64,000 bases of DNA from Azorinus chamasolen (GCA_963576725.1 OY755241.1:2728001-2792000), one strand, 5' to 3'. Shown: positions 44,801-51,419, counted from the stretch's first letter. The notes: a model not told the origin generated them from the sequence alone. Program-made: numbers and translations.

Positions 44801-46322
44801 CTGGCATCAGGCATATTGAAGTTATTGTCCGGACAAAAAATTATGATATTTTTTACAAAGGGCAATAACTCCAATATTAGTGAAGCCAGAGTTATGGACC
44901 TTGTGCATGACACTTCCTCTCGTCATGATCTTTCCATATATGAAGTTTCAATCCAATGGCATGAGCCATATAGGAGTTATCGTCCGGACAAAAAAGTGTG
45001 ATTTTTTTTACAAAGGGCAATAACTCCAATATTAGTGAAGCCAGAGTTATGGACCTTGTGCATGACACTTCCTCTCATTATACTCTTTCCATATATGAAG
45101 TTTCAATCAACTGGCATCAGGCATATTGAAGTTATCGTCCGGACAAAAAGTGTGACGGACAGACGGACGTGCTAACAAATGGGTAGTTGTGTGACTTTTT
45201 CCTTTGATCTTTTCTTGTGGGACTAGTCCCACAAGAAAAACTATTTTTGGCTCTAACTTTGGAAAAGAATGATCTGGAAGCTAACCCTAACCCTAACCCT
45301 ATGTCCCACAACTGGCCAGGTTAATGTCACAAGAAATGGCCAGGTTAATGTCACAAGAGATGGCCAGGTTAATGATTTTACTTGTGCGACTAGTTAGAAA
45401 AAGTCACACAACTACCCTTTGGTGAGTGCGGACAGACGGACAGATGGACAGACAGACGGACAGACAGACAGACAGACAACTCTCACGAAAACAATATGTC
45501 TCCCCCATATAAATATGGGGGGAGACATAATTCATGCAGAAAGCTCCTCTAGGAGCTTTCTGCATGACTTTACACCCTGCAATAAGCAGCCACCTGCCTA
45601 AAAGTAACTAAATTCTTCCGTGCAAGTTTCGGTATAGAGGAGTTTTACTTTATATATAAAGTACTGGGTTAATCCTTACTACCTACCGATCGCTGCAATT
45701 CACTTGGGTCAAACTGAAGGAAGAGAGCATGTTCAGGAACCAAGTCCTTCTCACATCCTACACTCTGACTCCTATGCAATGTTGAGCTTGATAACAAGTT
45801 CCTAAACCTCCTTTTCTTAGTCTCTTTCCCTTTTTTGTGTTCTGACACTTCTTTGTGGGAATCAATACTACTGCCCAAACTGAAATGTACATTGTCCGCA
45901 TCAGAAGTTTCTGTTGAGGAAGAGTCCGAGTTCTCTCCCTTGTACAAATCGGAGTTACTTCCTCTGACGTCTAATCCTTCATCTTCTTCTACATTTGTGG
46001 GTTCTGGCACTGGCTTTACATGAGAACACACATCAGAGTCTGCCTTACTAGATCTTGAAACACTAGAGCCCTTGTTATTGGCTAGTAAATCCAGAGTAAC
46101 CATTTTGCCCGTCAGACTGTCATACTGTCTAATAGGATGACTTTTTCTCTCAGCCAAGCTTGTTCTGACAGGTGATGATTTTACAGGGCTGTTTTCAGAC
46201 TGGGGTCTTGTGATTTTCGTTATTGTTATTCCATGTCGTGGTATATAGGAATGACGCCCCATATCTCCAGGATCATCAGCAGTTTTTGACACTGGGGAAG
46301 AGGGTTCCTCTAGATGTACACC
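26691..46322 (-). CDS. RGS-domain protein gene (five exons found)
   Basis: The span joins exons 46322..45687, 36301..36168, 30872..30715, 28996..28833 and 26876..26691. Every join is in phase at GT-AG boundaries and gives 425 residues to a TGA stop. Residues 1-290 are Ser/Thr-rich with acidic and basic clusters and look disordered. The RGS domain is at about 298-408 and ends close to the C-terminus. RGS domains bind active G-alpha and speed GTP hydrolysis at the inner plasma membrane. Contact residues known from RGS4 are kept: SEEN, the Asn and Asp of VNLDS, and L..D...R in LMENDSYKRF. This fits an R4/RGS3-like protein with a long N-terminal extension. The start codon and upstream exons were not found. 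Introns are 9385, 5295, 1718 and 1956 bp and made largely of repeats. Confidence 0.9.
26930..27179 (+). mobile_element. Family D MITE, complete
   Basis: TTAACCCTTCGCTTGC to AGAGAAGGGTTAA, stem GTAAATAGTGAAGACCCAGA with tip GCTCATGCAGGAGC. In the last RGS intron. Confidence 0.9.
27248..27485. mobile_element. Family C MITE, complete
   Basis: TTAACCCATTCCCTCATA...TATGAGGGAATGGGTTAA, with TTAA on both sides. The stem GAAACCGTTGAGATAAATAG pairs with its inverse; the tip is GCTCCTATGGAGCAATAGGAGC. Confidence 0.9.
27535..27815 (-). mobile_element. Family B MITE, reverse, with partial internal duplication
   Basis: TTTCTACACCTTTGCAAACA and the stem GTAGACCCAGATCAGACAGC with tip GCTCCTATTGGAGC. The outer-flank-plus-stem start (ATATGCCTTTCTACACCTTT) recurs at about 27728-27770 before the tail ATTCATGGTGTCATTG. 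Confidence 0.75.
27825..28058 (+). mobile_element. Family A MITE
   Basis: TTAACCCTTTCCCTGTTC to GAAGGAAGGGATTAA. The left stem arm is mostly missing; the right arm GTCTGATCTGGGTCTACTCT is intact. Confidence 0.8.
28073..28280. mobile_element. Family N MITE
   Basis: TTAACCTTAGTATGTGAGAC to GAGCATTCAAAGGGTCAA, stem ACAATGTAGACCCAGATCAG with tip GGGCTCCTAGAGGAGCCC and an extra CTAGGGCTC copy. Confidence 0.7.
28523..28772 (+). mobile_element. Family D MITE
   Basis: CTAACCCTTCGCTTGC to GAGAAGGGTTAA, stem GTGAAGACCCAGATGAGACA with tip GCTCCTGCAGGAG. It ends 60 bp from the next RGS exon. Confidence 0.88.
28833..28996 (-). CDS. RGS gene, exon four (core of RGS domain)
   Basis: Acceptor TTTATAG then ATGGGCTTGAAC; the first two bases finish a codon split with the previous exon (AAT, Asn). 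It encodes 54 residues, from GLELFRNFLKSEFSEENIEF through WIACEEFKSTRTNKLVSRAQ to KIYSDYVAPKAPKQ. Donor AAGCAG then GTAGTG. FSEENxxFWxAC is the diagnostic centre of the RGS fold and a G-alpha contact. There is no in-frame ATG here, which is why single-frame scans miss it. Confidence 0.95.
29114..29364 (-). mobile_element. Family B MITE, reverse, complete
   Basis: TTAATCTTTTACTCAATAAA to ATGGAGGAAAGGGGTTAA, stem GTAGACCCAGATATGATGGC with tip GCTCCTATAGGAGC, subterminal ATATTCATGATGTCATTATT. Confidence 0.85.
29400..29750 (+). mobile_element. B-like element containing a foldback element
   Basis: B flank (GCAGAAACTATAGAATCAG) and stem parts (GAGGAGACCCTGATTATACA) surround a 162 bp foldback at 29458-29619. 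Its ends are GCTTATAAAACTTTTAGTTG and CAACTAAAAGCTTTATAAGC, with inner repeats of GATTGGTCAGATTTGAG and its inverse. Confidence 0.7.
29923..30180 (+). mobile_element. Family K left-end fragment
   Basis: ACAAGACGGCCATGATGGCC, CTCACCAGACAATCAGAGG and one core unit (GTAGAGGACCTGAACATGAT). It follows directly after a truncated family A left flank. Confidence 0.75.
30181..30445. other. No gene; F-like fragment
   Basis: ACAATCTATTGTGATCACGC and AGTGGTCACAACATAG resemble F/G hairpin remains. Otherwise unassigned. Confidence 0.4.
30446..30688 (+). mobile_element. Family A MITE next to an RGS splice donor
   Basis: TTAACCCTTTCCCTGTTC to GAGGGAAAGGGTTA, tip GCTCCTCTAGGAGC. It ends about 25 bp from the donor GT of the next RGS exon, at 30714-30713. 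Confidence 0.88.
30715..30872 (-). CDS. RGS gene, exon three (start of RGS domain)
   Basis: Acceptor ATTTTCAG then AGCCAAAAATG. The first base completes a split codon with exon two (AT plus A, Ile). It encodes 52 full codons, AKNVRKKFQKLRRRNTDSLL then GAAILTVRGTTKITPSDALE then WSKSFEALLADK, and a last A before the donor GTAATC. WSKSFEALLADK is the opening helix of the RGS domain. The basic KKFQKLRRR before it is the sort of cluster used for membrane contact in R4 proteins. Confidence 0.93.
30955..31303. mobile_element. Family I TA-type MITE interrupted by family C
   Basis: CAGTAGAATCTGTCTTAAAT at the left and GGGTTCTACTG at the right, with TA outside both. A complete C element (31063-31283, TTAACCTATTCCCTCATA to GAGGTAATGGGTTAA) sits within it. 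Confidence 0.85.
31352..31876 (+). mobile_element. A/B MITE with nested family E
   Basis: The host starts TTAACCCTTTCCCTGATGAA and ends CAACAGGGAAAGAGTTAA. Its stem is at 31497-31570. Family E (31586-31773, TTAACTCTTTGCACGG to GTGCAAAGAGTTAA, stem TTGGATCCTGATGAGACGCC) is inserted at TTAA in the distal part. Confidence 0.85.
31934..32089. mobile_element. Foldback element with 18-C run
   Basis: CAAGCATGGATTTTGTTAAA pairs with TTTAACAAAACCCATTCTTG; GGGGGCTTCTATACCC pairs with GGGTATAGAAGCCCCC; GGTCTGTTC pairs with GAACAGACC. Poly-C is at 32049-32066. Confidence 0.85.
32090..32545. other. No gene seen
   Basis: AT-rich intron sequence with no hairpin element, tandem repeat or protein-like frame that I recognise. 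Confidence 0.4.
32546..33630. mobile_element. N half, then family C split by a retroposon
   Basis: 32565-32660 has N-type stem parts (GTGCAGACCATGTCAGACAG / CTGATCTGGATCTATACTGT). A C element begins near 32662 and breaks after GAAACCATTGTGATAA. It resumes at 33490 (GGAGCAAATGCCTATTTATC) and ends near 33629. Between (32734-33489), on the minus strand, is a retroposon with the tail GAGCGCTATATAAATGTGG then (TAA)n. Its frames (32975-33175, 33258-33458) are unrecognised. Confidence 0.7.
33655..33802. mobile_element. Family F fragment
   Basis: GGTCCAGATAAGATGCATAA, CTCAAACCCCTATATGTTGTG and a broken second arm CATAGAGTTTGG. Confidence 0.55.
33805..34055 (+). mobile_element. Family D MITE, complete
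   Basis: TTAGCCCTTCGCTTGC to GTAAGCGAAGGGTTAA, stem GTAAATAGTGAAGACCCAGA with tip GCTCCTGCAGGAGC. Confidence 0.9.
34056..34540. other. Unassigned; decayed N element
   Basis: GTGCAGAACCTGATCAACAG (34328-34347) and GCTGATCTGGGTCTACACTG (34393-34412) are the two arms of an N-like stem, ending AACATTCAAAGGGCCGAA. The first 250 bp are not recognised. Confidence 0.5.
34541..34640. mobile_element. Family C right half
   Basis: TAGGAGCAAATGCTCTATTA, CACAATGGTTTCAAAAAGTG and GGCGTATTTATGGAGGAAAG then GGTTAAG. Confidence 0.75.
34641..35030. other. No gene seen
   Basis: AT-rich stretch with no recognised element; the minus frame 34826-35014 has no support. Confidence 0.4.
35031..35275. mobile_element. 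Family J TA-type MITE, complete
   Basis: CAGTAAAACCCTGCTAATGC...GCATTAACGGGGTTTCACTG with TA on both sides. The inner hairpin GGTGGTAGCTTAATGCAGAA pairs with its inverse around AAGCTCCTATAGGAGCTT. The second arm (ATAGGAGCTTTCTGCATAAC) is present twice in a row. Confidence 0.9.
35276..35669. other. No gene; N-like hairpin
   Basis: 35575-35640 pairs GCAAATAGGGCAGACCCTGATC with GATCAGGGTCTACGCTATTTGC around GCTCCTCAAGGA, an N/D-like stem without clear ends. The rest is unassigned. Confidence 0.55.
35670..35880. mobile_element. Family F element
   Basis: CAGAGTGCCAGATAAGATGC, CCACCAAACCCTATACTGTG, GACCACTCTTTAGAATCGTC and their inverse around CTCGAAGAGACG; tail TATTTGGGTATGCACC. Confidence 0.8.
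35915..36118. mobile_element. Family I TA-type MITE, complete
   Basis: CAGTAGAACCTGTCTTAAGT...GGACAGGTTCCACTG with TA outside. The inner hairpin GGTGGTAGCTTAATGCAGGT pairs with its inverse around AAGCTCCTATATGAGCTT. It ends 50 bp before an RGS exon. Confidence 0.88.
36168..36301 (-). CDS. RGS gene, exon two
   Basis: Acceptor GGTCTTCAG then GACGAGCAGGCAAG, phase 0. It encodes 44 codons (DEQARSSDGPKRMIHKTCSA, then DAAMMAAVLPADPSDLVKSK, then QKSS) plus AT before the donor GTACGT. It continues the linker between the Ser-rich region and the RGS domain. No domain of its own is recognised. The phase match on both sides is the main support. Confidence 0.88.
36403..38856 (-). repeat. Tandem array, 490 bp unit, five copies
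   Basis: Units start at 36403, 36893, 37383, 37873 and 38363. Each holds a complete family B element (stem GTAGACCCAGATCAGATGGC) followed by a family C element (stem GAAACCATTGTGATAAAAAG) and a short unique tail ending GTCAGAGTTTG. Copies are nearly identical; I see one difference, CATGGTCTGC in copy three (near 37481) versus CACGGTCTGC. The repeated 70-codon frame is a by-product. It lies in the first RGS intron found here. Confidence 0.97.
39006..39365. mobile_element. Family G element, copy one
   Basis: CAGTGCTCCCTCCCTACAAC...GTTGTAGAGAGGGAGCACTG with TA on both sides; 360 bp. The inner hairpin TCAAACCCTATGTTGTGACC pairs with its inverse around GTCACTTTGTGAC and shares its stem with family F. 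The second copy, of equal length, is at 55717-56076. Confidence 0.92.
39366..39751. other. No gene seen
   Basis: The plus frame 39423-39674 lacks any recognised motif. No repeat found. Confidence 0.4.
39752..40919 (+). mobile_element. Family K element, divergent core
   Basis: Ends as in K (ACAAGAGGGCCAAGATGGCC...GCGCAGGTGAGCTAAAAA), but the core is ~145 bp units with TTTGACCTAGTGACC, CCCACTTTCAAACTCGTC and GTTCACAAGGTTT. It ends with GACGGACGATGCACGTCGGA. Several overlapping minus-strand frames are by-products of the repeat. Confidence 0.85.
40920..41480. mobile_element. Family A remnants
   Basis: 40926-41025 has the stem GCAGGCCCTGGTCAGATGGC with tip GCTCCTACACAAGC and the end AGAAAGGGTTAA. 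41277-41475 is a reversed A/B element (TTAACCCTTTCCTTCACACA, GTAGACCAAGATGAGATGAC). Between them is unassigned sequence. Confidence 0.65.
41484..43333 (+). mobile_element. Family K elements, fragmented
   Basis: Left-end-like GATGGCCCTTAATCACACAC at 41484; core units with GTCTAGGCCTTACAGT; a second left-end-like CATTGGCCCTAATATCGCTC at 42162; two near-identical ~400 bp stretches (42540-42890 and 42955-43300, both with ACTGTAGTTTCTGATGTGAA); and the right end GCCGAGTGAGCTAAAA. An E-like stem (GTTTGGATTCAGATC) lies near 42290. Confidence 0.7.
43334..43726. other. Decayed F hairpin
   Basis: AAACCCTGTTTTGCAACAAC, CATCTTGAAGAGACAATTC and TATAGGGCGTGCTGGAGAAA at 43614-43699 are F arms. No gene. Confidence 0.5.
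43728..43965 (+). mobile_element. Family B MITE
   Basis: TTAACCCTTTACTCCATGAA, stem GCAGACCCTGATCAGAGGGC with tip GCTCCTATAGGGGC, end truncated at AAAAGGCTTTACAG. Confidence 0.78.
43970..45660. mobile_element. H/I-type MITE split by a tandem-core element
   Basis: The left half (AACAGGACCATTAAATATAG, GGTGACAGCTCAATGCAAGG) and right half (45536-45655, with hairpin tip AAGCTCCTCTAGGAGCTTTC and TATAGAGGAGTTTTACT) flank 44045-45533. The insert has TTTTTGTCACAAAAACGG and ATGTCTCCCC near its left end and GGGGAGACATAA at its right. It holds about seven ~155 bp units (CAAAGGGCAATAACTCC, TATGAAGTTTCAATCCAATG, GTTATCGTCCGGACAAAAA) and a GACA-rich tract at 45422-45476. Confidence 0.8.
45184..45416. mobile_element. 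Small inverted-end element holding telomere-like repeats
   Basis: GTAGTTGTGTGACTTTTTCC and GAAAAAGTCACACAACTAC form its ends. Inside are the perfect palindrome TTTCTTGTGGGACTAGTCCC with its inverse, three CCCTAA units (about 45283-45300), and three GGCCAGGTTAATG repeats. It sits inside the tandem-core element. Confidence 0.8.
45687..46322 (-). CDS. RGS gene, large Ser-rich exon
   Basis: Acceptor CTCTATATTGCAG then GGTGTACATCTAG, donor CGATCG then GTAGGT; 636 bp, 212 codons, phase 0 at both ends. It encodes HSYIPRHGITITKITRP, SPVKSSPVRTSLAERKSHPI, an acidic stretch (NVEEDEGLD), a Ser/Thr run (GENSDSSSTETSDADN) and a basic segment KKGKETKKRRFRNLLSSSTL followed by HRSQSVGCEKD. This is disordered regulatory sequence with many possible phosphorylation sites. 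A frame can be opened at TTG one codon upstream, but that TTG is part of the intron's acceptor tract, so it is not the start. Confidence 0.9.
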
Positions 46323-46352
46323 CTGCAATATAGAGTAAACTCACTATAAACA

Positions 46353-46508
46353 CAATAACTCCTTGCACGCTAGTAATCGCTAAGTAATTTTTCGTCTGCA
46401 ACAAAAGAATTTGGATCCTGATGAGATACCACATTATGTAGCGTCTCATCTGGATCCAAATTGTCTGCATAGGTAATCACAGCTTCAACGCTAGCGTTCA
46501 AAATCTAA
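46353..46508. mobile_element. Family E MITE
   Basis: AACTCCTTGCACGCTAGTAA to GCTAGCGTTCAAAATCTAAC, stem TTTGGATCCTGATGAGAT / GTCTCATCTGGATCCAAA. It begins about 30 bp upstream of the RGS exon. Confidence 0.8.
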
Positions 46509-46905
46509 CCCTTTCCCTCATATATGCACCTTTTCACGCATTTGCAAATAGAGTAGAACAAGATGAGAGGGATCCTATAGGAAACATCTGCTAATAAATA
46601 TTCATAATGTCCTTACCTCAAGGCTCATATGAATACTCAACAAGGATGGGGTCAAAATATCAATTTCTTCCACACTAGACAACTGCTGTCACATGTACAA
46701 CTAATCCTACAGAAGTCATCTGATCTGGGTCTACTCTCTTTGCAAAGGAGTGAGAAGGCATGACTACCAGGTAGAGGGATTATGTTATTCTCGACTATAT
46801 GAACTTCAAACAAGACGATCAAGATGAGATATGACAAGTGGCCTGGTCTCTCATGACCAAGACCAAATGGTTAATCATATACTTACATAAAGTCACAGTC
46901 CTCGT
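46509..46905. mobile_element. Decayed A halves
   Basis: AGAGTAGAACAAGATGAGAG with GGATCCTATAGGAAAC (46548-46584) and TCTGATCTGGGTCTACTCTC (46719-46738) are separated A/B arms. 46760-46905 is unassigned. Confidence 0.5.
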
Positions 46906-47145
46906 GTTAACCCTTTACCTGTTCCATATTCATGTAAGAAATAATGACATCATGAATAATTATTAGATGAATTTATATGATGGTACATGAACACAGGATT
47001 TGAATACCTTGGCAGCATCTATATAATCTCAAAAGCAAACAAAGCAGACCCTGATCAGATGGCTCCTACAGGAGCCATCTGATCTGGGTCTTCTCTGTTT
47101 GCAAATGCGGCAAAATAGGCATTTATACAAAGGAAACAATTAACA
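46906..47145 (+). mobile_element. Family B MITE
   Basis: TTAACCCTTTACCTGTTCCA to AAAGGAAACAATTAA, stem GCAGACCCTGATCAGATGGC with tip GCTCCTACAGGAGC. Confidence 0.85.
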
Positions 47146-47625
47146 TGACCATTATCATGCTAAGCGCAGGCTGAGAATGGTGTTTGAAAAGGATTTGAAT
47201 CCAGATCAATTGCCTAGCAACTTAGCATATGATTATGAATCAAGCTGTTTGACACTCGTTGAATAGTTTTCAAAAACGCTTGAATAAATCTGAAGTAAAT
47301 GCAAATATGAATAAATAATTATTATCTTTTACAAAATAATATGGGTTAATTAATTAACAATAAAACTTCCTTTACTTGGAAATTTTACTAAGCTCTTCTA
47401 TGTTGCAATATATATAATATACAGTTGCACTTCAATTTCTCAAACTTCAAGGGACCAAAAATTCGAGATAATAGAAGTCTGAGTTATCCGATTTCTAATC
47501 TGGACAATTTCAATGCCATTACATCGGACCTGTGTTAGGCTGTCACATGTGTGTCTAGATATGCGTTCACAGCGATACAATTTTCAGAACAATTCTCTAT
47601 TGTAAAAAACAGGTTATGAATGATA
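47146..47625. repeat. E-like fragment and TA-type end
   Basis: GATTTGAATCCAGATCAATT and CTTAGCATATGATTATG hint at an E element. ACAGTTGCACTTCAATTTCT (47421-47440) resembles the TA-type end seen at 12355-12372. No gene. Confidence 0.45.
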
Positions 47626-47985
47626 TGGAAGAAAACAATTCTATCATTCTCTCTTTACCTGACAGATAATTGCCTTTTGTTGCCTCTGCAAACAGATAAG
47701 ACCCCTTTCTCTAGAAGCTGTCTGAAAATAAGGTCTGCTCTGTTTGCTCATGAATTGATTATGCAAAACTTTAATATTCATATAAAGATAGTATTTTCAT
47801 GAATATTCATTGAATATTCATTAATTCTGGGTTATAATATCAGCAAAACTAAACCCTTTGAATGTTGGAAAGAAATGGGTATTGACATTTGCAAACAGAG
47901 TAGAACCAGATCAGGGAGCAGATAAAGAAGCCCCTCTGATCAGCATCTTCACTGTTTGTCATTGAAAACTTTCTAGATTATTTTA
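47626..47985. mobile_element. Reversed B remnant and N element
   Basis: GCAAACAGATAAGACCCCTT / GGTCTGCTCTGTTTGC at 47687-47750. N at 47850-47985 with GTAGAACCAGATCAGGGAGC and CCTCTGATCAGCATCTTCAC. Confidence 0.6.
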
Positions 47986-48049
47986 CCCTGTTTTGTTGAT
48001 TGGACTTTACAATAAAACAGCAATGGACCACTTAACTTCAGCATTCTGA

Positions 48050-48245
48050 GCTACAGATACAGATGCATGCTACATGCACCCAAATACAAAAAATCAACAT
48101 TTCTCCACCAAACCCTATACTGCGACCACTCTTTAGAATCGTCTCTTTGAGACGATTCTAAAGAGTGGTCGCAGTATAGGGTTTGGTGGAGAAATAAAGG
48201 AGCTATTCTTGAAACCGTTTCAATTTATGCATCTTATCTGGGTCT
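48050..48245. mobile_element. Family F element
   Basis: A very regular hairpin: CCACCAAACCCTATACTGCG, GACCACTCTTTAGAATCGTC and their exact inverse around CTCTTTGAGAC. Flanks CATGCACCCAAATACA and TTTATGCATCTTATCTGGGT. Confidence 0.88.
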
Positions 48246-48745
48246 CTTTGGTTACACAAAACAGTTGTTCCATTTCACCTTTTTCTTTTTTGAATGTTTT
48301 CTGTATCTGATACATCCACACCCCATCACTATCTAAATTTCCAAGTAGAACAGTTAAACGCACTAAAACACAACGCAAGCTAACAGGATAAAACAATGAA
48401 TGTCGAAACGTCGAAGCTTTGTGGAAAGCTATTGTGACTATTTGTTTTTGACCTCGTAAACAGTTTCAAAACTACCTTTCTTAATATTCAAAGCAAATTT
48501 TCCTTTTCCAACACACAATTAAAGTATCCAAGTGTAATTAATAATTAATAAACTAATCTCATCAGAATACATGTACGCCACACACGCAATATTAATATAT
48601 CCGTATTAATTACAGTAGTGTTGCATTAATCCCTAAACATGTTATGACGTCAATGCTTTAGAATTACATATTAGGAATGCATCAAACTTGCAACTTATGA
48701 CTTCATTTGTAGAATAAACATCTCACATACAAACCATCAGAGTAC
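48246..48745. other. No gene seen
   Basis: About 500 bp with no hairpin, tandem repeat or protein-like frame that I can recognise. Confidence 0.4.
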
Positions 48746-48950
48746 TTAACCCATTGTATGCTGAAGTATAATATCTGACTGGATATTAACGAAGCCAACC
48801 ACCAAAACCACATGTTTTTATTGCAGAATATGATTTTTATGGCAAACAGTGCAGACCCTGATCAGAGGGCTCCTATAGGAGTCCTCTGATCTTGGTCTAC
48901 ACTGTTTACAGATTACTGATATTCCCATTTCCTGCATATAAAGTGTTAGC
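48746..48950. mobile_element. Family N MITE
   Basis: TTAACCCATTGTATGC, stem ACAGTGCAGACCCTGATCAG / CTGATCTTGGTCTACACTGT, tip GGGCTCCTATAGGAGTCC. The end GCATATAAAGTGTTA is decayed. Confidence 0.75.
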
Positions 48951-49190
48951 TATACCTTTTCCCTGTTGAATATTTGTGCAAGAAATAATGACATCATGAA
49001 TATTTATTAGCTGAATTTTTATAATGGCATAATGTACACAGGAGATTTTGGTATTGGTAGAAACTGTAGAGTCAGATCTTTAATAATTTCATAAGCAAAA
49101 CAGAGCAGACCCAGACCAGATGACTCCTGATCTAGGTCCCCTCTGTTTGCAAGGACGTGAAAAGGCGTATATATGAGGGACAGGTTAACT
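48951..49190 (+). mobile_element. Family B MITE
   Basis: CCTTTTCCCTGTTGAATATT, GTGCAAGAAATAATGACATC, stem AGCAGACCCAGACCAGATGA with a short right arm, end GAGGGACAGGTTAA. Confidence 0.75.
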
Positions 49191-49620
49191 CTTCACATGC
49201 TAGCTATGAGATTGTGATAACGTAAGCAAACAGTTTTGATCCAGATCAGACATTTAGCAACTCTGCCTATCATCAGGATACTAACTGTCTAACACTCTTA
49301 TTGTATTTTTGAAGCAAAATGATGGGATAATTATTTTTCAGAATTACAGCGGTCAACAGTTTACACGGACGTCTGTAACCTAGTGCGTAAGTAGTTCATT
49401 CATAAGCATGGTGTCAACAGGAAAAACATCTCAACAGCTACATGAACACTTCACATACTTAAGATGGTTAGTGATCGTTCATACTATTGTCCAACCATTT
49501 GTTGAATCAATTATTCTTCGAGCGTGATAATAAACAAGGACAGGTCCAACTCCTAAGTGTCCACTGCCGGAAGTAACTATAATTACGGCCACAACCCTAC
49601 AAAGTTACTATCTAATTACC
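49191..49620. repeat. Family E remnant, then unassigned
   Basis: TTAACTCTTCACATGCTAGC at 49186, CAGTTTTGATCCAGATCAGA and ATCAGGATACTAACTGTC are E parts. 49340-49620 has nothing recognised. Confidence 0.5.
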
Positions 49621-50290
49621 TTAACTCCTTCACTGTTCTACTTTTATTCTAAATTTCGAAACCTACTGAATACCTAATGAATATTAATGGACAAAATTGT
49701 TATAATGAAATATGGAAGGTGGAACATTGTAGTAATTTTAGAAAGTAAAGAAACAGATCTTTCAAATTACATTACCAAACAGAGCAGACCCTGATCAGAC
49801 GGCTCCTATAGGAGTCTACTCTGTTTGCAAATGCATGAAAACACATTTATATGAACGAAAGGGTTAACCCTTTCACTGGTCAATATTCATGACATCATTC
49901 AATATTTATTAGCTGACATAATATAAAATTTCGATGTCAAAATCAAACAGAGCAGACCCTGATCAGATGGCTCCTGTAGGAGCCATCTGAGTTGGGTCTA
50001 CTCTGTTTGCCAATGCATGAAAATGTGTTTATATGAGGGAAAGGGTTAACCCTTTACTCCATGAATATTCATTTATCCCTTTACTCCATAAAGACGCCTT
50101 TTAACCCTTTCCCTAATACGCATTTACTAGAGAAAAGGAACATTTTTAGAATTTTGTCGCTTGAAACCATTGTGATAAATACAGCATTAATTTTGCTCCT
50201 ATAGGAGCAAATGATCTATTTATCACAATGGTTTCAAGAAGTGGTTATTACAGAGGCGTAGAAAGGCGTATTTATGGAGGAAAGGGTTAA
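49621..50290 (+). mobile_element. Run of A, B and C MITEs sharing TTAA borders
   Basis: A at 49621-49867, A/B at 49864-50049 (stem GCAGACCCTGATCAGATGGC, tip GCTCCTGTAGGAGC), B-end fragments 50046-50100, and C at 50101-50290 (GAAACCATTGTGATAAATAC, tip GCTCCTATAGGAGC, end GGAGGAAAGGGTTAA). Neighbours share one TTAA. Confidence 0.85.
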
Positions 50291-50415
50291 CTCATAAATA
50301 TTCATGTGTGATATGTAATGATATCATGTATAGTAATTACCTGATTTTTTGTAGTGGCATCATGAACAAGGTAAATGTTATCATATCAGAAACTGTAGAA
50401 ATAGATTTATGCTAT

Positions 50416-51419
50416 TTAACCCTTTCCTCCATGAATATTCATGCAAGAAATAATGATGTCATGAATATTAATCAGAGCTGAAGAATTTGGAGTCAAAGAT
50501 TGAGTATATCGATCGTAATCACCACGCCACAGGACTTTCACAAGAGCGTCAGGACATCCAGGGGGATTTCCAGAGTCTTCAAGATGTACTTTTGCGCATT
50601 AAGTTGCCTGTGGAATTAAGACTGAACGAATCTTGTCAAAGACTCAGACAAATTGACCAGCCATCATTTTCAGTGCTAGCAAAGTGTAATCAAAGCGTTG
50701 CAGACGCTGCAGTATTCTTTGAATGGGAACAATGTTTTGAAAATCTAATTTCTGATATTTGGAACAAAATAACAGGTCTAGAAGGGAAAGGATTAGATCT
50801 AACATTCTTTCTAGTGAGTAATTCAGCTGCAGCTGTCATTTCGGCCGTTTCCAGCTATGCTTATCAAACTGACCACTCGGAGTTGCTTTCGAAGTTGTAG
50901 GTGTGATTGCCTAGTTGCTTGCATAAGGTCATCCAACGTGCACTTCTTTGTTCATTGAGTATAATCTGGGAGTATAATTTCATTCATATTATGGTCACGT
51001 GATTTTGCCATGAGCCTGATATTTGTATATTCGTGTGCACTCCTTATACATGGCTATATTTTGTGGATTTTCTTACACATATACTAAACCAAAGCTAACG
51101 CTACGAAGCCTTTTCATGTAAGAAATAGTATACCTCGATTTTTTTCCAAATGTTATGTTAATAAACGCCTTTTGAATCTATCGAACGCACGTCAATAACT
51201 TGTATTAGGTTGCCATGCAGAATGGCGGTTGTCAGGTCAGCGAAAGTAGCATGTGGCTGACGCGAGAATACACCTATATTTGTATTCATTTGCTTACACA
51301 AAGAACACAAAAAATAAATATAAACAGTTGGTTATTGTGGTCACTATGACGTAAATTTCTCAAAGGTGTACTCTGTTTGCAAATGCATAAAAGTGCATTT
51401 ATATGAAGAAAAGGGTTAA
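50416..51419 (+). mobile_element. TTAA element carrying a gene-like segment
   Basis: The left end is a B terminus (TTAACCCTTTCCTCCATGAA to ATGAATATTAATCAG). The right end is an A/B terminus (CTCTGTTTGCAAATGCATAA to GAAAAGGGTTAA). Between them, where other copies have only the hairpin, lie about 890 bp of unrelated sequence including the open segment at 50476-50900. TTAA is at both ends; total 1004 bp. Confidence 0.65.
50476..50900 (+). CDS. Unrecognised open segment, exon-like
   Basis: Open from a possible acceptor (ATTAATCAG) at 50475 to a TAG at 50900, giving about 141 codons with no ATG anywhere, so it is a terminal exon or a captured fragment rather than a whole gene. It reads LKNLESKIEYIDRNHHATGL, then SQERQDIQGDFQSLQDVLLR, and later AVFFEWEQCFENLISDIWNK and VSNSAAAVISAVSSYAYQTD. 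The first half has coiled-coil-like spacing, and composition and codon use look protein-like, unlike the repeat-derived frames around it. I do not recognise a family. It lies wholly inside TTAA element ends. Confidence 0.45.

Noticed and set aside
44134..45001. Four overlapping frames of 60-133 codons
   Set aside because: They repeat the same phrases because the ~155 bp unit recurs; no family resemblance and no start context.
45669..46328. 219-codon gene starting at TTG
   Set aside because: The TTG and next codon are the splice acceptor tract (TTGCAG), and the 3' end runs past a GTAGGT donor; it is an internal exon of the RGS gene.
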